Shown one piece after another: positions 43,181 through 52,972 of a DNA stretch of 64,000 bases (positions are counted from its first letter, which is position 1; each line of letters starts with the position of its first letter). A program made the position numbers and the translations under genes. Origin of the DNA: Cryomorphaceae bacterium 1068 (GTDB lineage Bacteria; Bacteroidota; Bacteroidia; Flavobacteriales_D; Cryomorphaceae); contig JAPVXR010000010.1 of assembly GCA_027214385.1 (NCBI GenBank), positions 1 through 64,000 of the forward strand, given 5' to 3'. Under the pieces are notes generated by a model, which was not told where the DNA came from, searched no databases, and saw only the letters and a program-made list of their open reading frames with translations.

Positions 43181-43188
43181 CAAAATTA
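43181..43188 (-). promoter_or_regulatory. -7 element of the cysteine desulfurase gene
   Basis: TAATTTTG on the minus strand, a perfect TAnnTTTG, about 73 bases before the ATG and overlapping the last bases of glmM. No clear -33 partner. Confidence 0.55.
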
Positions 43189-44574
43189 CGAAATCATTGA
43201 TTTGATTTCATCTATGATTCGCTCAGCCAATTGCTGCGCAGCTTCAGGGCTTTTACTTTCGGTGTAAACACGGATAATGGGTTCGGTATTTGACTTACGC
43301 AAATGGACCCATTCCTCCGCAAAATCAATCTTCACTCCGTCAATTGTATTTATATTCTCGTCCTTGTGATTTTCAGCCATTCTCTTGAGTATGTCGTCGA
43401 CATCAATAGCAGGCGTGAGCTGAATCTTATTTTTAGACATATAATAAGACGGGTATGACGCACGAAGCTCGGTCATGCTCATTCCGCTTTTTGCTAAATG
43501 TGTCAAGAACAAGCCCACTCCAATCAGCGCATCTCGTCCATAGTGCAGTTCGGGATCGATAATCCCTCCATTCCCTTCACCGCCGATTACTGCCCCTACT
43601 TGACGCATCTTCTCCACTACATTCACCTCACCTACTGACGAAGCGTGGTAAGTACCTCCATGCCTTTCAGTAACATCACGCAGAGCTCGAGTAGAAGAGA
43701 GATTCGATACCGTATTGCCTTTTTTCTGTGAAAGGACATAATCAGCCACTGCCACTAAAGTGTACTCTTCACCGAATACATCACCGTTTTCACTGACAAA
43801 GGCCAGGCGGTCCACGTCGGGATCGACAGTAATTCCCAGGTCGCATTCTTTTTCTCGAACAATATTCGAAAGTTCAACCAAGTGCTCCGGAAGAGGCTCA
43901 GGATTGTGCGGAAATTCCCCATTTGGTGTACAAAAGAGCTGCTCAACTCGCTTCACACCAAGCTCTTCCAACAGAGCAGGAATAAAAATTCCTCCACTAG
44001 AATTCACGGCATCCACGGCCACGTGAAAATCGGCTGCAGCAATCGCCTCTTTATCTACTAAAGGATGATTGAGCACCAATTCTATATGTCTCAACAAGTA
44101 TGACTCATCGACACGGTACGATCCCATTCCGTCGACCTCGGCGAAATCAATATCGAGAGTTTCAGCTAATTCGATAACCTGCTGACCGGCGTCAGCAGAG
44201 ATGAACTCACCCGATGAGTTGAGCAATTTCAGCGCATTCCATTGTCCTGGGTTATGGCTGGCCGTAATGATAATGCCACCGTTGGCTTTCTCTTCGGGCA
44301 CGGCAATCTCTACTGTGGGCGTTGTGCTTAAACCCAGGTCGATCACCTCTATTCCCATTCCCGTGAGAGTGGTTGAAACGAAGTTCCTCACCATCGGCCC
44401 ACTCTTTCTGGCATCGCGGCCTATGACCACCTTTACAGAATCGCCTACCGCAGAATTCTTCAAAATCTGGCCATAAGCGGCAGTAAATTTCACAATGTCG
44501 ATTGGTGTGAGGTTTTCTCCGGCTTTTCCGCCAATGGTACCTCGAATACCGGAAATAGATTTAATCAGTGTCAA
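43186..44574 (-). CDS. glmM: Phosphoglucosamine mutase
   Basis: 462 residues. Converts glucosamine-6-phosphate to glucosamine-1-phosphate for UDP-GlcNAc and peptidoglycan. TTG start giving TLIKSISGIRGTIGG, the usual Bacteroidota start. Phosphoserine loop ITASHNPGQWNALK, metal loop DPDVDRLAF, sugar loop GGEGNGG and phosphate loop RKSNTEPIIRVYTE are all intact. It belongs to the shorter archaeal/Bacteroidota-type branch. The -7 box lies only about 15 bases upstream, so the mRNA is nearly leaderless. Confidence 0.92.
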   Translation of the reverse strand: MTLIKSISGIRGTIGGKAGENLTPIDIVKFTAAYGQILKNSAVGDSVKVVIGRDARKSGPMVRNFVSTTLTGMGIEVIDLGLSTTPTVEIAVPEEKANGGIIITASHNPGQWNALKLLNSSGEFISADAGQQVIELAETLDIDFAEVDGMGSYRVDESYLLRHIELVLNHPLVDKEAIAAADFHVAVDAVNSSGGIFIPALLEELGVKRVEQLFCTPNGEFPHNPEPLPEHLVELSNIVREKECDLGITVDPDVDRLAFVSENGDVFGEEYTLVAVADYVLSQKKGNTVSNLSSTRALRDVTERHGGTYHASSVGEVNVVEKMRQVGAVIGGEGNGGIIDPELHYGRDALIGVGLFLTHLAKSGMSMTELRASYPSYYMSKNKIQLTPAIDVDDILKRMAENHKDENINTIDGVKIDFAEEWVHLRKSNTEPIIRVYTESKSPEAAQQLAERIIDEIKSMIS

Positions 44575-44589
44575 AGCTTACTTTTTTCG

Positions 44590-44597
44590 CAAAGTTA
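44590..44597 (-). promoter_or_regulatory. -7 element of glmM
   Basis: TAACTTTG on the minus strand, a perfect TAnnTTTG, 16 bases before the TTG start; supports that start. Confidence 0.6.
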
Positions 44598-44783
44598 TTA
44601 TTCACAGCGATTTTGACGGCCTCCCCGCGAATGAGTTTTCAACTCAAAGTACTTTTATTCCGACTGAGAAAGGCGTAACTTTGTAGGCTGTTTAAAAAAG
44701 GAGGAAAAGCGAATAAGGATTTTTCCATGGTAACGTTGTTAACAACAAAACAGCCCCTCCAAGATTAAACGGTGAGTGGTTTT

Positions 44784-44791
44784 CTAAATTT
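44784..44791 (+). promoter_or_regulatory. -7 element of the TPR-comA-aroE operon
   Basis: TAAATTTG fits TAnnTTTG and lies 28 bases before the ATG at 44820. No TTTG at the usual -33 distance. Confidence 0.5.
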
Positions 44792-44819
44792 GAGAATACT
44801 CATTTACCAATAAAGGCTT

Positions 44820-46244
44820 ATGACGGAATATTCGCACAACCTTTACCCGCAGTCTGACTCAGGTCTCGTCGAGAAATTTGAAAAGATGCTCAAGTTGAGG
44901 CAAGCTTATTTCTTCGATGTAGAGGAATTAGAGTCTTTAGCTGACTTCTATCTTGAAAAGAGTAATCACCGAAAGGCTAAGCTCGCTGTGAATCATGGAT
45001 TGTCCATCTTTCCTAGCTCTTCCACTCTACTCTTGAAAAAGGCACAAATCTTTGCGGCTTCAAAAGAGTCGACAAAAGCCTTGGAGATTTTGGAATTTTT
45101 GGAAGCTGCAGAGCCTACTAATACGGATATGCTTTTGTTTAAGGCCGTGGTACATCGAAACCTCAGTGATCACGAGGGTACAAAGTCCTGCCTTCTAAAG
45201 GCATTGGAGATTGCCCCGGAAAACAGAGAAGAGATTTTCATGGATTTGGCTTACGAGCAACAGATTGCCAATGATTATACCGGGGCAATTGACAGTTTGA
45301 AAGAGTCCCTGAAAATAAATCCGAACCACGAAGCGAGTCTATTTGAATTGAGCTACTGCTACGAGATGGCCAATCAGATTGAAGTAGGAGTTGAGTTTTT
45401 CCAAAGATATTTGAACAAATTCCCTTACAATTTTGTGGGCTGGTATAACCTGGCTCTTTGTTTTGATAAGATTGGTCTGTACGAGAAAGGCATTGAGGCG
45501 GCAGATTTCTGCATAGCCATCAGAGAGGACTTTGTAGCGGCCTACATCTTAAAAGGCAATCTGCTCACCTCTATGGATATGGACTTAGCTGCCGCTGAGT
45601 CGTATAAAGATTCTTTGGAGTTCGATAACGAAAACCCATTGGTGTATACCGCCATTGGCGAGTGTCAAGAGAGAATGGAGCTCTGGAATGCAGCCGAACT
45701 GAATTACAAAAAAGCGTTGGCTATCGATCCTGAATATGTCGAGGCATTAATGGGTATAGGAGCCATCCGCGAGAACGAAGGAGATTTATTGAATGCCACC
45801 ACTTACTACGAAGAGGCAGTGAGAAAAGATGACTTTCATCTCGATAACAGACATATCCTGGTAGAGACTTACATCAAGGCTGATAAACTAGCTGAGGCCA
45901 AACGTCATTTAGAGGAAATGATCAAAATATTTCCTGATGATGCGGAATCTTGGATTTCCTTAGCAGATTTATCTGCAGCTGAAGGATATAATATTTCATT
46001 GGAAATAATCAATCAGGCCATTGAGAGAATGCCCGACGTATACGACCTTAAATGGCATAAAATCAAGCATTTAATTAAGAATAAGAAACAACAACAAGCC
46101 ACGGAGTTGTTCTTGACTTGTTCTTCCGATAATCCTGAGGGTTTAAAATACTTCCTAACAATTTTCCCTGAAGCATTACAATTTCCGAATATTGCAGGCT
46201 TAATCGAAATTCAAGATAAAGCGCAGAAGGAAAATGAACTTTAA
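44820..46244 (+). CDS. TPR-repeat protein
   Basis: 474 residues, no signal peptide, almost entirely tandem TPR units from residue 45 to 440 (for example DYTGAIDSLKESLKINPNHE and LWNAAELNYKKALAIDPEY). A cytoplasmic scaffold or chaperone-like protein; close relatives are frequent in Flavobacteriia without assigned role. First gene of a five-gene operon; its end overlaps comA by 11 bases. Confidence 0.87.
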   Translation: MTEYSHNLYPQSDSGLVEKFEKMLKLRQAYFFDVEELESLADFYLEKSNHRKAKLAVNHGLSIFPSSSTLLLKKAQIFAASKESTKALEILEFLEAAEPTNTDMLLFKAVVHRNLSDHEGTKSCLLKALEIAPENREEIFMDLAYEQQIANDYTGAIDSLKESLKINPNHEASLFELSYCYEMANQIEVGVEFFQRYLNKFPYNFVGWYNLALCFDKIGLYEKGIEAADFCIAIREDFVAAYILKGNLLTSMDMDLAAAESYKDSLEFDNENPLVYTAIGECQERMELWNAAELNYKKALAIDPEYVEALMGIGAIRENEGDLLNATTYYEEAVRKDDFHLDNRHILVETYIKADKLAEAKRHLEEMIKIFPDDAESWISLADLSAAEGYNISLEIINQAIERMPDVYDLKWHKIKHLIKNKKQQQATELFLTCSSDNPEGLKYFLTIFPEALQFPNIAGLIEIQDKAQKENEL

Positions 46245-47019
46245 TTTACCCTTTATTCCCGAACGCACCGAAAGACCGCGTGACAATGGTCTTACTATGG
46301 TGATGGACAAAGGATTGAGCCTCAGAAGTGCGGCCAATTTTCTTGATGCAAACGGAACACTCACGGATATTATCAAATTGGGTTTCGGTACCTCATACCT
46401 AACCAAAGACCTGAAAGAGAAGATCAAGCTCTACCACGATGCTGATATGAAGGTTTACCTTGGAGGTACGCTTTTCGAAGCATTTATCGTGAGAGGCATG
46501 TTTGATGAGTATCGAAAGCTGCTCCTTGATCTGAAACTCGAAACGGTTGAAGTGTCCGACGGATCAATTGACCTTCCCCACGATGAAAAACTCGAGTTTA
46601 TCTCGAAGCTGGCAAAAGACTTTACGGTTTTATCAGAAGTGGGCTCCAAAGAAGAAGGAATCCTCATAGCCCCTGGAAAGTGGGTGAAAATGATGGATAC
46701 GGAACTCAGAGCAGGGTCGTGGAAAGTAATTGCAGAAGCTCGTGAAAGCGGAAACGTTGGTATTTATCGCCCCAATGGAACAGCACACGTCGTTTTGGTA
46801 AACAAGATATTGGCGAGAGTTAAATCAGAAGACATACTCTGGGAGGCTCCTCAAAAAGCTCAACAGGTCTGGTTTATCAAATTAATCGGGCACAATGTCA
46901 ATTTGGGAAACATCGCTCCAAACGATGTGATTCCACTCGAAACTTTGAGAATAGGTTTGAGAGGTGACACTTTTTTCGAATTTTTGCCCGAAGAAATTGC
47001 CGCGAATATGCGGCCATAA
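46234..47019 (+). CDS. comA: Phosphosulfolactate synthase (ComA family)
   Basis: 261 residues. The family adds sulfite to phosphoenolpyruvate giving (2R)-3-phosphosulfolactate, first step of coenzyme M synthesis in methanogens. Recognised by the TIM-barrel sequence and signatures RPRDNGLTMVMDKGLSL, YLGGTLFEAF, EVSDGSIDL, SEVGSKEEG and an Arg/Asp-rich C-terminal LRIGLRGDTFFEF. A Bacteroidota cell is not expected to make coenzyme M. ComB, the next enzyme, is coded at 57749, so sulfolactate formation is encoded. Use for sulfonolipid or sulfolactate pools is inference. Confidence 0.87.
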   Translation: MNFNLPFIPERTERPRDNGLTMVMDKGLSLRSAANFLDANGTLTDIIKLGFGTSYLTKDLKEKIKLYHDADMKVYLGGTLFEAFIVRGMFDEYRKLLLDLKLETVEVSDGSIDLPHDEKLEFISKLAKDFTVLSEVGSKEEGILIAPGKWVKMMDTELRAGSWKVIAEARESGNVGIYRPNGTAHVVLVNKILARVKSEDILWEAPQKAQQVWFIKLIGHNVNLGNIAPNDVIPLETLRIGLRGDTFFEFLPEEIAANMRP

Positions 47020-47027
47020 CTATTATC

Positions 47028-47345
47028 ATGTCGCACATCAGCGTTCAAGAACTAAAAGCCCTCTTGGATAAAGGGGAAGACGTTCAAATCATTGATATCA
47101 GAGAAATTCACGAGGTAGACTCCGGATCAATCGGTGGTATCCATATCCCAATGGCCAACCTACTCGAGCGTTCTGCCGAACTCAGAAAAGACATACCAGT
47201 CGTTATTCACTGCAAGAGTGGATCGAGGGCATCTGCCATGGTTCATATGCTGCGCACTGAAAAGGCATTTGATAATGTTGTTTTACTCGAGGGTGGCATT
47301 GAGGCTTGGGCGCGTGAAATTGATCCTACCGTAATCGTTTACTGA
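47028..47345 (+). CDS. Rhodanese-like domain protein
   Basis: 105 residues, single rhodanese domain: ISVQELKALLDKGEDVQIID at the start, IDIREIHEVDSG, and the active-site loop VIHCKSGSRASAM with Cys near 65. Cytoplasmic sulfur carrier or transferase. It starts 8 bases after comA, and its link to a sulfite-using enzyme may be meaningful or chance. Overlaps the next gene by 1 base. Confidence 0.88.
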   Translation: MSHISVQELKALLDKGEDVQIIDIREIHEVDSGSIGGIHIPMANLLERSAELRKDIPVVIHCKSGSRASAMVHMLRTEKAFDNVVLLEGGIEAWAREIDPTVIVY

Positions 47346-48286
47346 TGAGAACTCCAAAAGATTATGTTTACCTGGTCCTAAAAGGCATGGGAATGGGAGC
47401 GGCCGATGTGGTTCCGGGAGTATCAGGTGGTACAATAGCTTTTATCACAGGGATCTACGAAGAGCTGATTGACACCATCAATCGTGTCAACTTTGTTACT
47501 CTTCAGATACTTTTCAAAGAAGGTATTAAACCCTTTTGGAAGGCATTGAACGGAAACTTCTTGGTGGGATTATTCGCGGGAATCTTCATTAGTCTTATTT
47601 CTTTTGCCAAGCTTATCACTTATCTGCTCGATGCACATCCTATTGCGATTTGGTCGTTCTTTTTCGGTTTGGTATTGGCAAGTATCCCCTTGGTAGCAAA
47701 GTCGGTTCGCAATTGGTCGGGCTCGAGGTACTTTGGTTTTGCAGCAGGTACTATCATTGCTTATCTCATTACCGACTTGCCGCCAGTGGAAGATCCAGGC
47801 GCCACCTGGTACCTTTTTGTAAGCGGAATGATCGCCATTTGCGCGATGATCCTTCCGGGAATATCGGGAAGCTTTATTCTATTATTATTGGGCTCCTATT
47901 CCACCGTTCTTCAAGCGTTGAACGATCGTGATTTTCTCTCCATCGGAATTTTCGGAGGTGGATGCATTGTCGGGATTTTAGCATTCAGCCGATTCTTAAA
48001 ATGGATGTTCACTCGGTATCATGATGTAACGATCGCTGTTCTAAGTGGATTTCTCTTAGGATCACTTAATAGGATTTGGCCCTGGAAAGAGACCGTTGAG
48101 GTTTTTGTAAAGCACAAAGGCGAAGAGAATGAGGAAATTGTTCCGCTTGTTCAAGAGAACATTCTTCCTTCGACTTATGAAACAATCACTGGACTCGACT
48201 CTGAGCTAATGTTAGGTATTACTCTAGCCGTTGTGGGGATACTTATCATTTTCGTGATGGATCGGTTTGCGCCAAAAAAGATCTAA
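47345..48286 (+). CDS. DUF368 membrane protein
   Basis: 313 residues with about eight helices. DUF368 signature near the N-terminus: GMGMGAADVVPGVSGGTIAF, and a second related loop MILPGISGSFILLLLG in the centre, giving an inverted-repeat transporter look. Recent work places DUF368 proteins among candidate undecaprenyl-phosphate translocases in bacteria. Start overlaps the rhodanese stop by 1 base (TGATG). Confidence 0.88.
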   Translation: MRTPKDYVYLVLKGMGMGAADVVPGVSGGTIAFITGIYEELIDTINRVNFVTLQILFKEGIKPFWKALNGNFLVGLFAGIFISLISFAKLITYLLDAHPIAIWSFFFGLVLASIPLVAKSVRNWSGSRYFGFAAGTIIAYLITDLPPVEDPGATWYLFVSGMIAICAMILPGISGSFILLLLGSYSTVLQALNDRDFLSIGIFGGGCIVGILAFSRFLKWMFTRYHDVTIAVLSGFLLGSLNRIWPWKETVEVFVKHKGEENEEIVPLVQENILPSTYETITGLDSELMLGITLAVVGILIIFVMDRFAPKKI

Positions 48287-48287
48287 A

Positions 48288-49022
48288 ATGAGACGTTTTG
48301 GCTTGATTGGAGAGACACTCGCCTATTCTTTCTCCAAAGATTATTTCCAAAAAAAATTCACTGATCTTCAAATACGGGCGACATACGAAAACTTCGAACT
48401 CGCAGAGATAGAGGAAGTCGCAAAACTCCTTTCGATTGAGCAATTAAGTGGACTCAATGTCACCATTCCCTATAAGGAGGCAGTTATTCCTTTTTTGGAT
48501 GAAATCGATCCGACCGCCAAAGAAGTAGGTTCGGTCAACACGATAAAATTTAAAAATGGTAAGACCATCGGTTACAATACTGATGTGATCGGATTTGAAA
48601 ACAGCCTAAAACCTTTTCTGGAACATGGAATGGACAGAGCGCTCATTTTGGGTACAGGTGGTGCTTCAAAGGCAGTGGCTTATGTACTGAAGAAAATCGG
48701 ACTGGACTTGCTATTCGTTAGCCGAAATCCGTCTGGCTCTAATGAAATTTCATACCAAGAGTGCAATTCAAATGCGGTAAAGTGGCATCGCCTTATCGTA
48801 AATACGACTCCTGTTGGTACCTCACCAAATATTACTGATGCACCACCCATTGCCTACAAAGGCATTACAAAGAGCCATCTCTTGTATGATTTGATTTATA
48901 ATCCCCCAAAGACCCTATTCTTAAAAGAAGGAGAAGCACGAGGAGCTTCGATTCAAAATGGCTTGAGCATGCTCAAAATTCAAGCAGAGAAGAGTTGGGA
49001 TATCTGGAATTCAGAGACCTAG
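48288..49022 (+). CDS. aroE: Shikimate dehydrogenase
   Basis: 244 residues from the ATG at 48288, 1 base after the DUF368 stop. Reduces 3-dehydroshikimate with NADPH. Motifs: FGLIGETLAYSFSKDYF, catalytic Lys in NVTIPYKEAVIPF, Asp in YNTDVIGF, NADP fold ILGTGGASKAV and the C-terminal ARGASIQNGLSML. Slightly shorter than the usual 265-280 residues, as in other Bacteroidota. Its last 12 bases overlap the convergent gene at 49011. Confidence 0.92.
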   Translation: MRRFGLIGETLAYSFSKDYFQKKFTDLQIRATYENFELAEIEEVAKLLSIEQLSGLNVTIPYKEAVIPFLDEIDPTAKEVGSVNTIKFKNGKTIGYNTDVIGFENSLKPFLEHGMDRALILGTGGASKAVAYVLKKIGLDLLFVSRNPSGSNEISYQECNSNAVKWHRLIVNTTPVGTSPNITDAPPIAYKGITKSHLLYDLIYNPPKTLFLKEGEARGASIQNGLSMLKIQAEKSWDIWNSET

Positions 49023-49268
49023 TTCGGCCTTGATATCAATGGATCCTGCGTAATTCTCAGCGACTTTATCAATGTCGGCGACTTCAATCCAACAAACCTG
49101 ATCCAAATCGGGCCTCATCCATACTTCGGTGTAGAATCCTTCCACCTCATAAAGGTGGACGCGGTAAGTACCAAAGAACCGCGAGTCGATGTATCGCCCG
49201 CATTCTCTCAGATGTCGAAATCGGCCACCGAGATTTAGCTTTTTAAATTGACGAAGTTTTTGCTCCAC
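49011..49268 (-). CDS. Small conserved protein, unknown
   Basis: 85 residues, GTG start. Aromatic- and acid-rich, no signal peptide (FFGTYRVHLYEVEGFYTEVW, LDQVCWIEVADIDKVAENYA). Looks like a small alpha/beta cytoplasmic protein; similar short proteins occur in Flavobacteriia. It overlaps the end of aroE by 12 bases in the convergent orientation. Confidence 0.65.
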   Translation of the reverse strand: MEQKLRQFKKLNLGGRFRHLRECGRYIDSRFFGTYRVHLYEVEGFYTEVWMRPDLDQVCWIEVADIDKVAENYAGSIDIKAELGL

Positions 49269-49300
49269 AATACATAAATACTTGAAAAGGGCGGATTGTT

Positions 49301-50107
49301 CTACTCCTCCAAAATTTCTATCCGAATGATATCGTTTTCACGAATACCCAGAAGATCTGTTGCTCCACCTCCACTTCCTTCCACGCCGCGATTGATGGCA
49401 ATTTCTAGGTATCCCTCGGAAGTGAACAGTGCTACTTTCTCACCTTGAGGCACCTCGTTGTAGGTTCTGGAAATACGGTTCAGATCAGTATCGCCTCGGC
49501 GTATCACGATATTAAACTCTTTGGATCCAACTTCTTTTTCGAAAAGTTCTCTGGTGATGTTTGTAATCACATTGCCATAAGAATCGACGTAGATCGCCAT
49601 ACCGCGGATGTTGTCGTATTCAACTACAGGAATCGGTAGTGGTCGGCGGCGATAGCTTTCTACTTCAGTACTGAAATCATCTAATTCTTCAGCAGCGGCT
49701 ATTTTCGCAGCAATGCTCACAAAAATCGACTTAGCAGGAAAACTTAGATCTTCATCACCCTGTAGCTTGATGGTGCGAATCCAGTCGGGTACTGCAGTTT
49801 CATCAAAGAGCAAGGAAAAGAAACCATTGTCGGTACCGATGAAATACTGCCCTTGCATTTTTACGATGGCATAAGGTGTTTTCTTAGTCCACTCTGAAGC
49901 TACTCCAACGATGTGAATAGTGCCTTCGGGAAATTCTTTCCAAACATTCTTGAGGACAAAAGCAGCCTTAGCCATGTCAAATGGCGGAATATGATTGGAA
50001 ACATCGATCCACTTCACATCAGAAATCAGCCTGTAAGCTGTGGCTTTCACAGCCGCCAGGTAATAGTCTTTCGTACTTAAATCAGAAGTGAGGGTGATGA
50101 TTGGCAT
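49301..50107 (-). CDS. SAM hydrolase (SAM hydroxide adenosyltransferase, DUF62)
   Basis: 268 residues. The fluorinase/chlorinase/DUF62 superfamily: ITLTSDLSTKDYYLAAVKA at the N-terminus, ISHxI-like SNHIPPFDMAKAAFVLKN, FIGTDNGFFSLLF and the C-terminal domain with YVDSYGNVITNI. Bacterial DUF62 proteins hydrolyse S-adenosylmethionine to adenosine and methionine. The halide-binding loop of fluorinases is not recognisable, so hydrolase is the better call. Transcribed alone, divergent from phoH. Confidence 0.88.
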   Translation of the reverse strand: MPIITLTSDLSTKDYYLAAVKATAYRLISDVKWIDVSNHIPPFDMAKAAFVLKNVWKEFPEGTIHIVGVASEWTKKTPYAIVKMQGQYFIGTDNGFFSLLFDETAVPDWIRTIKLQGDEDLSFPAKSIFVSIAAKIAAAEELDDFSTEVESYRRRPLPIPVVEYDNIRGMAIYVDSYGNVITNITRELFEKEVGSKEFNIVIRRGDTDLNRISRTYNEVPQGEKVALFTSEGYLEIAINRGVEGSGGGATDLLGIRENDIIRIEILEE

Positions 50108-50225
50108 GGGAAAAAAGCGCTGTAGTCTACGCCGAAATATTCTTTATTTTTGGAATTCAAAAGTAAGAAAAAACCCACGGGCGATTCTCTTCGAAACAAA
50201 GTAAAAACAGCATATCCAAAAGCTA

Positions 50226-51176
50226 TTGAGCGAAAGAATAATTCCAATCGAAAACGTTGACCCAGTCGAGATCCTCGGGGTGAACAACTCCAAGTTTCAA
50301 TTCATTACGCGTCACTTCCCCAAACTCAAAGTCATAGCTCGTGGAAACATGATCAAAGCTATAGGCGAGCCTGAAGAAATTGATCACTTCGAGCAAAAGA
50401 TGAATTTGTTCATGCAGCACATGGATAAGTACAACCGGCTGACCGAAAGCAATATCGAGCGCTTGATGTCTGAAGATGCACCGAGTTTGATGATTAATGC
50501 AGGGGGCGACGGAATTTTAGTCCATGGAAATAATGGCTTAAAAGTTAAAGCCAAAACAGCCAATCAAAGGCGAATTGTTGAAGCAGTAGATGAGAGCGAT
50601 CTCGTTTTTGCGATTGGTCCTGCAGGAACGGGAAAAACCTACACGGCTGTTGCCCTTGCGGTAAGAGCCTTGAAAGACAAACAAGTTCGTAAAATCATAT
50701 TGACGCGTCCAGCGGTTGAAGCCGGTGAAAACCTGGGATTTCTTCCAGGCGATTTGAAGGATAAACTCGATCCCTATTTGCAACCGCTGTACGATGCGCT
50801 GCGAGACATGATACCACCTGAGCGCCTCCGCGACTACATGGAAATGGGAACCATCCAAATAGCCCCTCTCGCCTACATGCGCGGAAGAACTTTAGATAAG
50901 GCATTTGTCATTTTAGATGAAGCTCAAAACGCCACTATTTCCCAATTGAAGATGTTCTTAACCAGGATGGGAGAAACAGCCAAATTTGTGATCACGGGTG
51001 ATATGACTCAGGTGGATTTGCCCAAGAAACAAACGAGCGGATTAAAATATAGTATCGAAAAACTATCAGACGTGGAAGGTGTGAAATTGATCTTTCTAAA
51101 CGAAAAAGATGTCATGCGTCATCCCTTGGTTAAGCGAATCATCACCGCATTTGAAAGCAATAAAACTGATAAATAA
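50226..51176 (+). CDS. PhoH-family ATPase
   Basis: 316 residues; TTG start ([18 protein letters not shown]), which keeps the conserved N-terminal domain. Walker [17 protein letters not shown] near 135 and Walker [12 protein letters not shown] near 225, the PhoH pattern. PhoH/YbeZ-type proteins bind RNA and partner with the endonuclease YbeY in ribosome quality control. Its stop overlaps the purC start by 1 base (TAATG). Confidence 0.9.
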   Translation: MSERIIPIENVDPVEILGVNNSKFQFITRHFPKLKVIARGNMIKAIGEPEEIDHFEQKMNLFMQHMDKYNRLTESNIERLMSEDAPSLMINAGGDGILVHGNNGLKVKAKTANQRRIVEAVDESDLVFAIGPAGTGKTYTAVALAVRALKDKQVRKIILTRPAVEAGENLGFLPGDLKDKLDPYLQPLYDALRDMIPPERLRDYMEMGTIQIAPLAYMRGRTLDKAFVILDEAQNATISQLKMFLTRMGETAKFVITGDMTQVDLPKKQTSGLKYSIEKLSDVEGVKLIFLNEKDVMRHPLVKRIITAFESNKTDK

Positions 51177-52120
51177 TGGAAGCTCCAGCTCAAATAGACT
51201 ACTCCTTTCCCAACCAAAGCTCTGTTTATCATGGAAAGGTGAGAGACGTTTATGGAATCGGCAATGACTTGTTGGTGATGGTTGCCAGCGATCGCATCTC
51301 GGCATTCGACGTCATTTTACCGAAAGGCATACCCGGAAAAGGAGCGATGCTCAACCTCATCGCCGCGAAGTTCTTGAACGCCACGGCAGATATTTGCCCG
51401 AATTGGCTGATGGCTACTCCCGCGCCCAACGTTGCCGTAGGACACAAATGCGAGCCCTTCCGCGTGGAGATGGTCATTCGCGCTTACCTCACAGGGCACG
51501 CTTGGCGAGAGTACAAGTCGGGCAAAAGAGTACTCTGCGGTGTTTCGATGCCCGATGGCATGAAGGAACACGACCGCTTCCCCACTCCCATTATTACTCC
51601 CGCGACCAAGGCCGAAGAAGGACACGATGAAGACATTTCGAGAGAAGACATTCTCGCGAAAGGAATTGTGCCACAAGATCATTACCTGAAAATGGAGGAG
51701 TATACTCATGCTCTTTTCCAAAGAGGAACGGAGATGGCAGCCGAGAAAGGATTGATCCTGGTTGACACGAAATACGAATTCGGACTGAAAGACGGTGTGG
51801 TGATGCTGATGGACGAAATCCACACGCCTGACTCGTCGCGGTACTTTTACGCCGACGGTTACGAAGAAAGACAATCCAACGGCGAAGCACAGAAGCAGCT
51901 CTCGAAAGAGTTCGTGCGCGAATGGCTGATCGAAAACGGCTTTCAAGGCAAGGAAGGACAGTCTGTGCCCGAAATGACTCCCGACCGTGTGGAGATGATC
52001 GCTGCGCGTTACCGCGAACTGTACGAAAAGATCACCGGTGAGGCATTCAATAGAAATGCAGAAAAACTGACTAAAAAAGAGGTGGAGAACCGAACGACCG
52101 AATATTTAAAGACCCTTTAA
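51176..52120 (+). CDS. purC: SAICAR synthase
   Basis: 314 residues, the longer (~300) eukaryote/Bacteroidota-type PurC. Condenses CAIR with aspartate and ATP in purine synthesis. Motifs: [12 protein letters not shown] near the N-terminus, [24 protein letters not shown] site around [20 protein letters not shown], and [10 protein letters not shown] followed by [15 protein letters not shown]. Base composition is GC-richer in the middle than in phoH. menB follows after 9 bases. Confidence 0.93.
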   Translation: MEAPAQIDYSFPNQSSVYHGKVRDVYGIGNDLLVMVASDRISAFDVILPKGIPGKGAMLNLIAAKFLNATADICPNWLMATPAPNVAVGHKCEPFRVEMVIRAYLTGHAWREYKSGKRVLCGVSMPDGMKEHDRFPTPIITPATKAEEGHDEDISREDILAKGIVPQDHYLKMEEYTHALFQRGTEMAAEKGLILVDTKYEFGLKDGVVMLMDEIHTPDSSRYFYADGYEERQSNGEAQKQLSKEFVREWLIENGFQGKEGQSVPEMTPDRVEMIAARYRELYEKITGEAFNRNAEKLTKKEVENRTTEYLKTL

Positions 52121-52129
52121 GAGACGGAT

Positions 52130-52972
52130 ATGAGCAAAGCCAACTGGATTAAAGTCAAAGACTACGAAGATATAACCTATGCCAAGTCGGGTAGTGTAGC
52201 TCGAATAGCATTCAATCGCCCCGAGGTAAGGAATGCGTTCAGACCAAAAACTGTGAAGGAGCTTTACAGCGCCTTTTTAGACGCTCGTGAAGATACTTCC
52301 ATTGGTGTAGTCCTGTTTTCAGGAGAAGGACCATCTGCGAAAGACGGCGGCTGGGCTTTCTGCAGCGGTGGAGATCAGAACGCTCGCGGTCAACAAGGCT
52401 ATGTCGATGAGGACGGAATGCCTCGACTCAATATTTTGGAAGTGCAGCGACTGATTCGGTTTATGCCCAAAGTGGTGATTGCCGTGGTGCCCGGATGGGC
52501 CGTTGGTGGTGGACACAGCCTGCACGTGGTTTGCGATATGACCCTTGCCAGTAAGGAACACGCCATCTTCAAACAAACCGATGCCGATGTGAGCAGCTTC
52601 GACGGTGGATACGGTTCGGCCTATCTGGCAAAGATGGTAGGACAAAAACGCGCCAGAGAGATTTTCTTTCTCGGCAGAAACTACTCCGCACAGGAAGCTT
52701 ACGAGATGGGTATGGTGAATGCGGTTATCCCTCACGCCGACTTGGAAGCCACCGCTTACGAATGGGCTCAAGAGATCTTGGAGAAATCGCCAACGAGTAT
52801 CAAGATGCTCAAGTTTGCATTTAACCTCACCGACGATGGAATGGTAGGTCAGCAAGTCTTTGCAGGAGAAGCCACACGACTGGCCTACATGACTGACGAA
52901 GCCAAAGAAGGAAGAGATGCCTTTTTAGAAAAGCGAAAGCCGGATTTCAAGGATATTAAGTGGATACCTTAA
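52130..52972 (+). CDS. menB: 1,4-dihydroxy-2-naphthoyl-CoA synthase
   Basis: 280 residues, crotonase fold. Closes the naphthoquinone ring in menaquinone synthesis. Distinctive MenB features: FNRPEVRNAFRPKTVKEL, the CSGGDQNARGQQGY loop, the oxyanion segment PGWAVGGGHSLHVVCD and the SSFDGGYGSAYLAKMVGQKR segment. No other men genes are in the window. Confidence 0.94.
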   Translation: MSKANWIKVKDYEDITYAKSGSVARIAFNRPEVRNAFRPKTVKELYSAFLDAREDTSIGVVLFSGEGPSAKDGGWAFCSGGDQNARGQQGYVDEDGMPRLNILEVQRLIRFMPKVVIAVVPGWAVGGGHSLHVVCDMTLASKEHAIFKQTDADVSSFDGGYGSAYLAKMVGQKRAREIFFLGRNYSAQEAYEMGMVNAVIPHADLEATAYEWAQEILEKSPTSIKMLKFAFNLTDDGMVGQQVFAGEATRLAYMTDEAKEGRDAFLEKRKPDFKDIKWIP

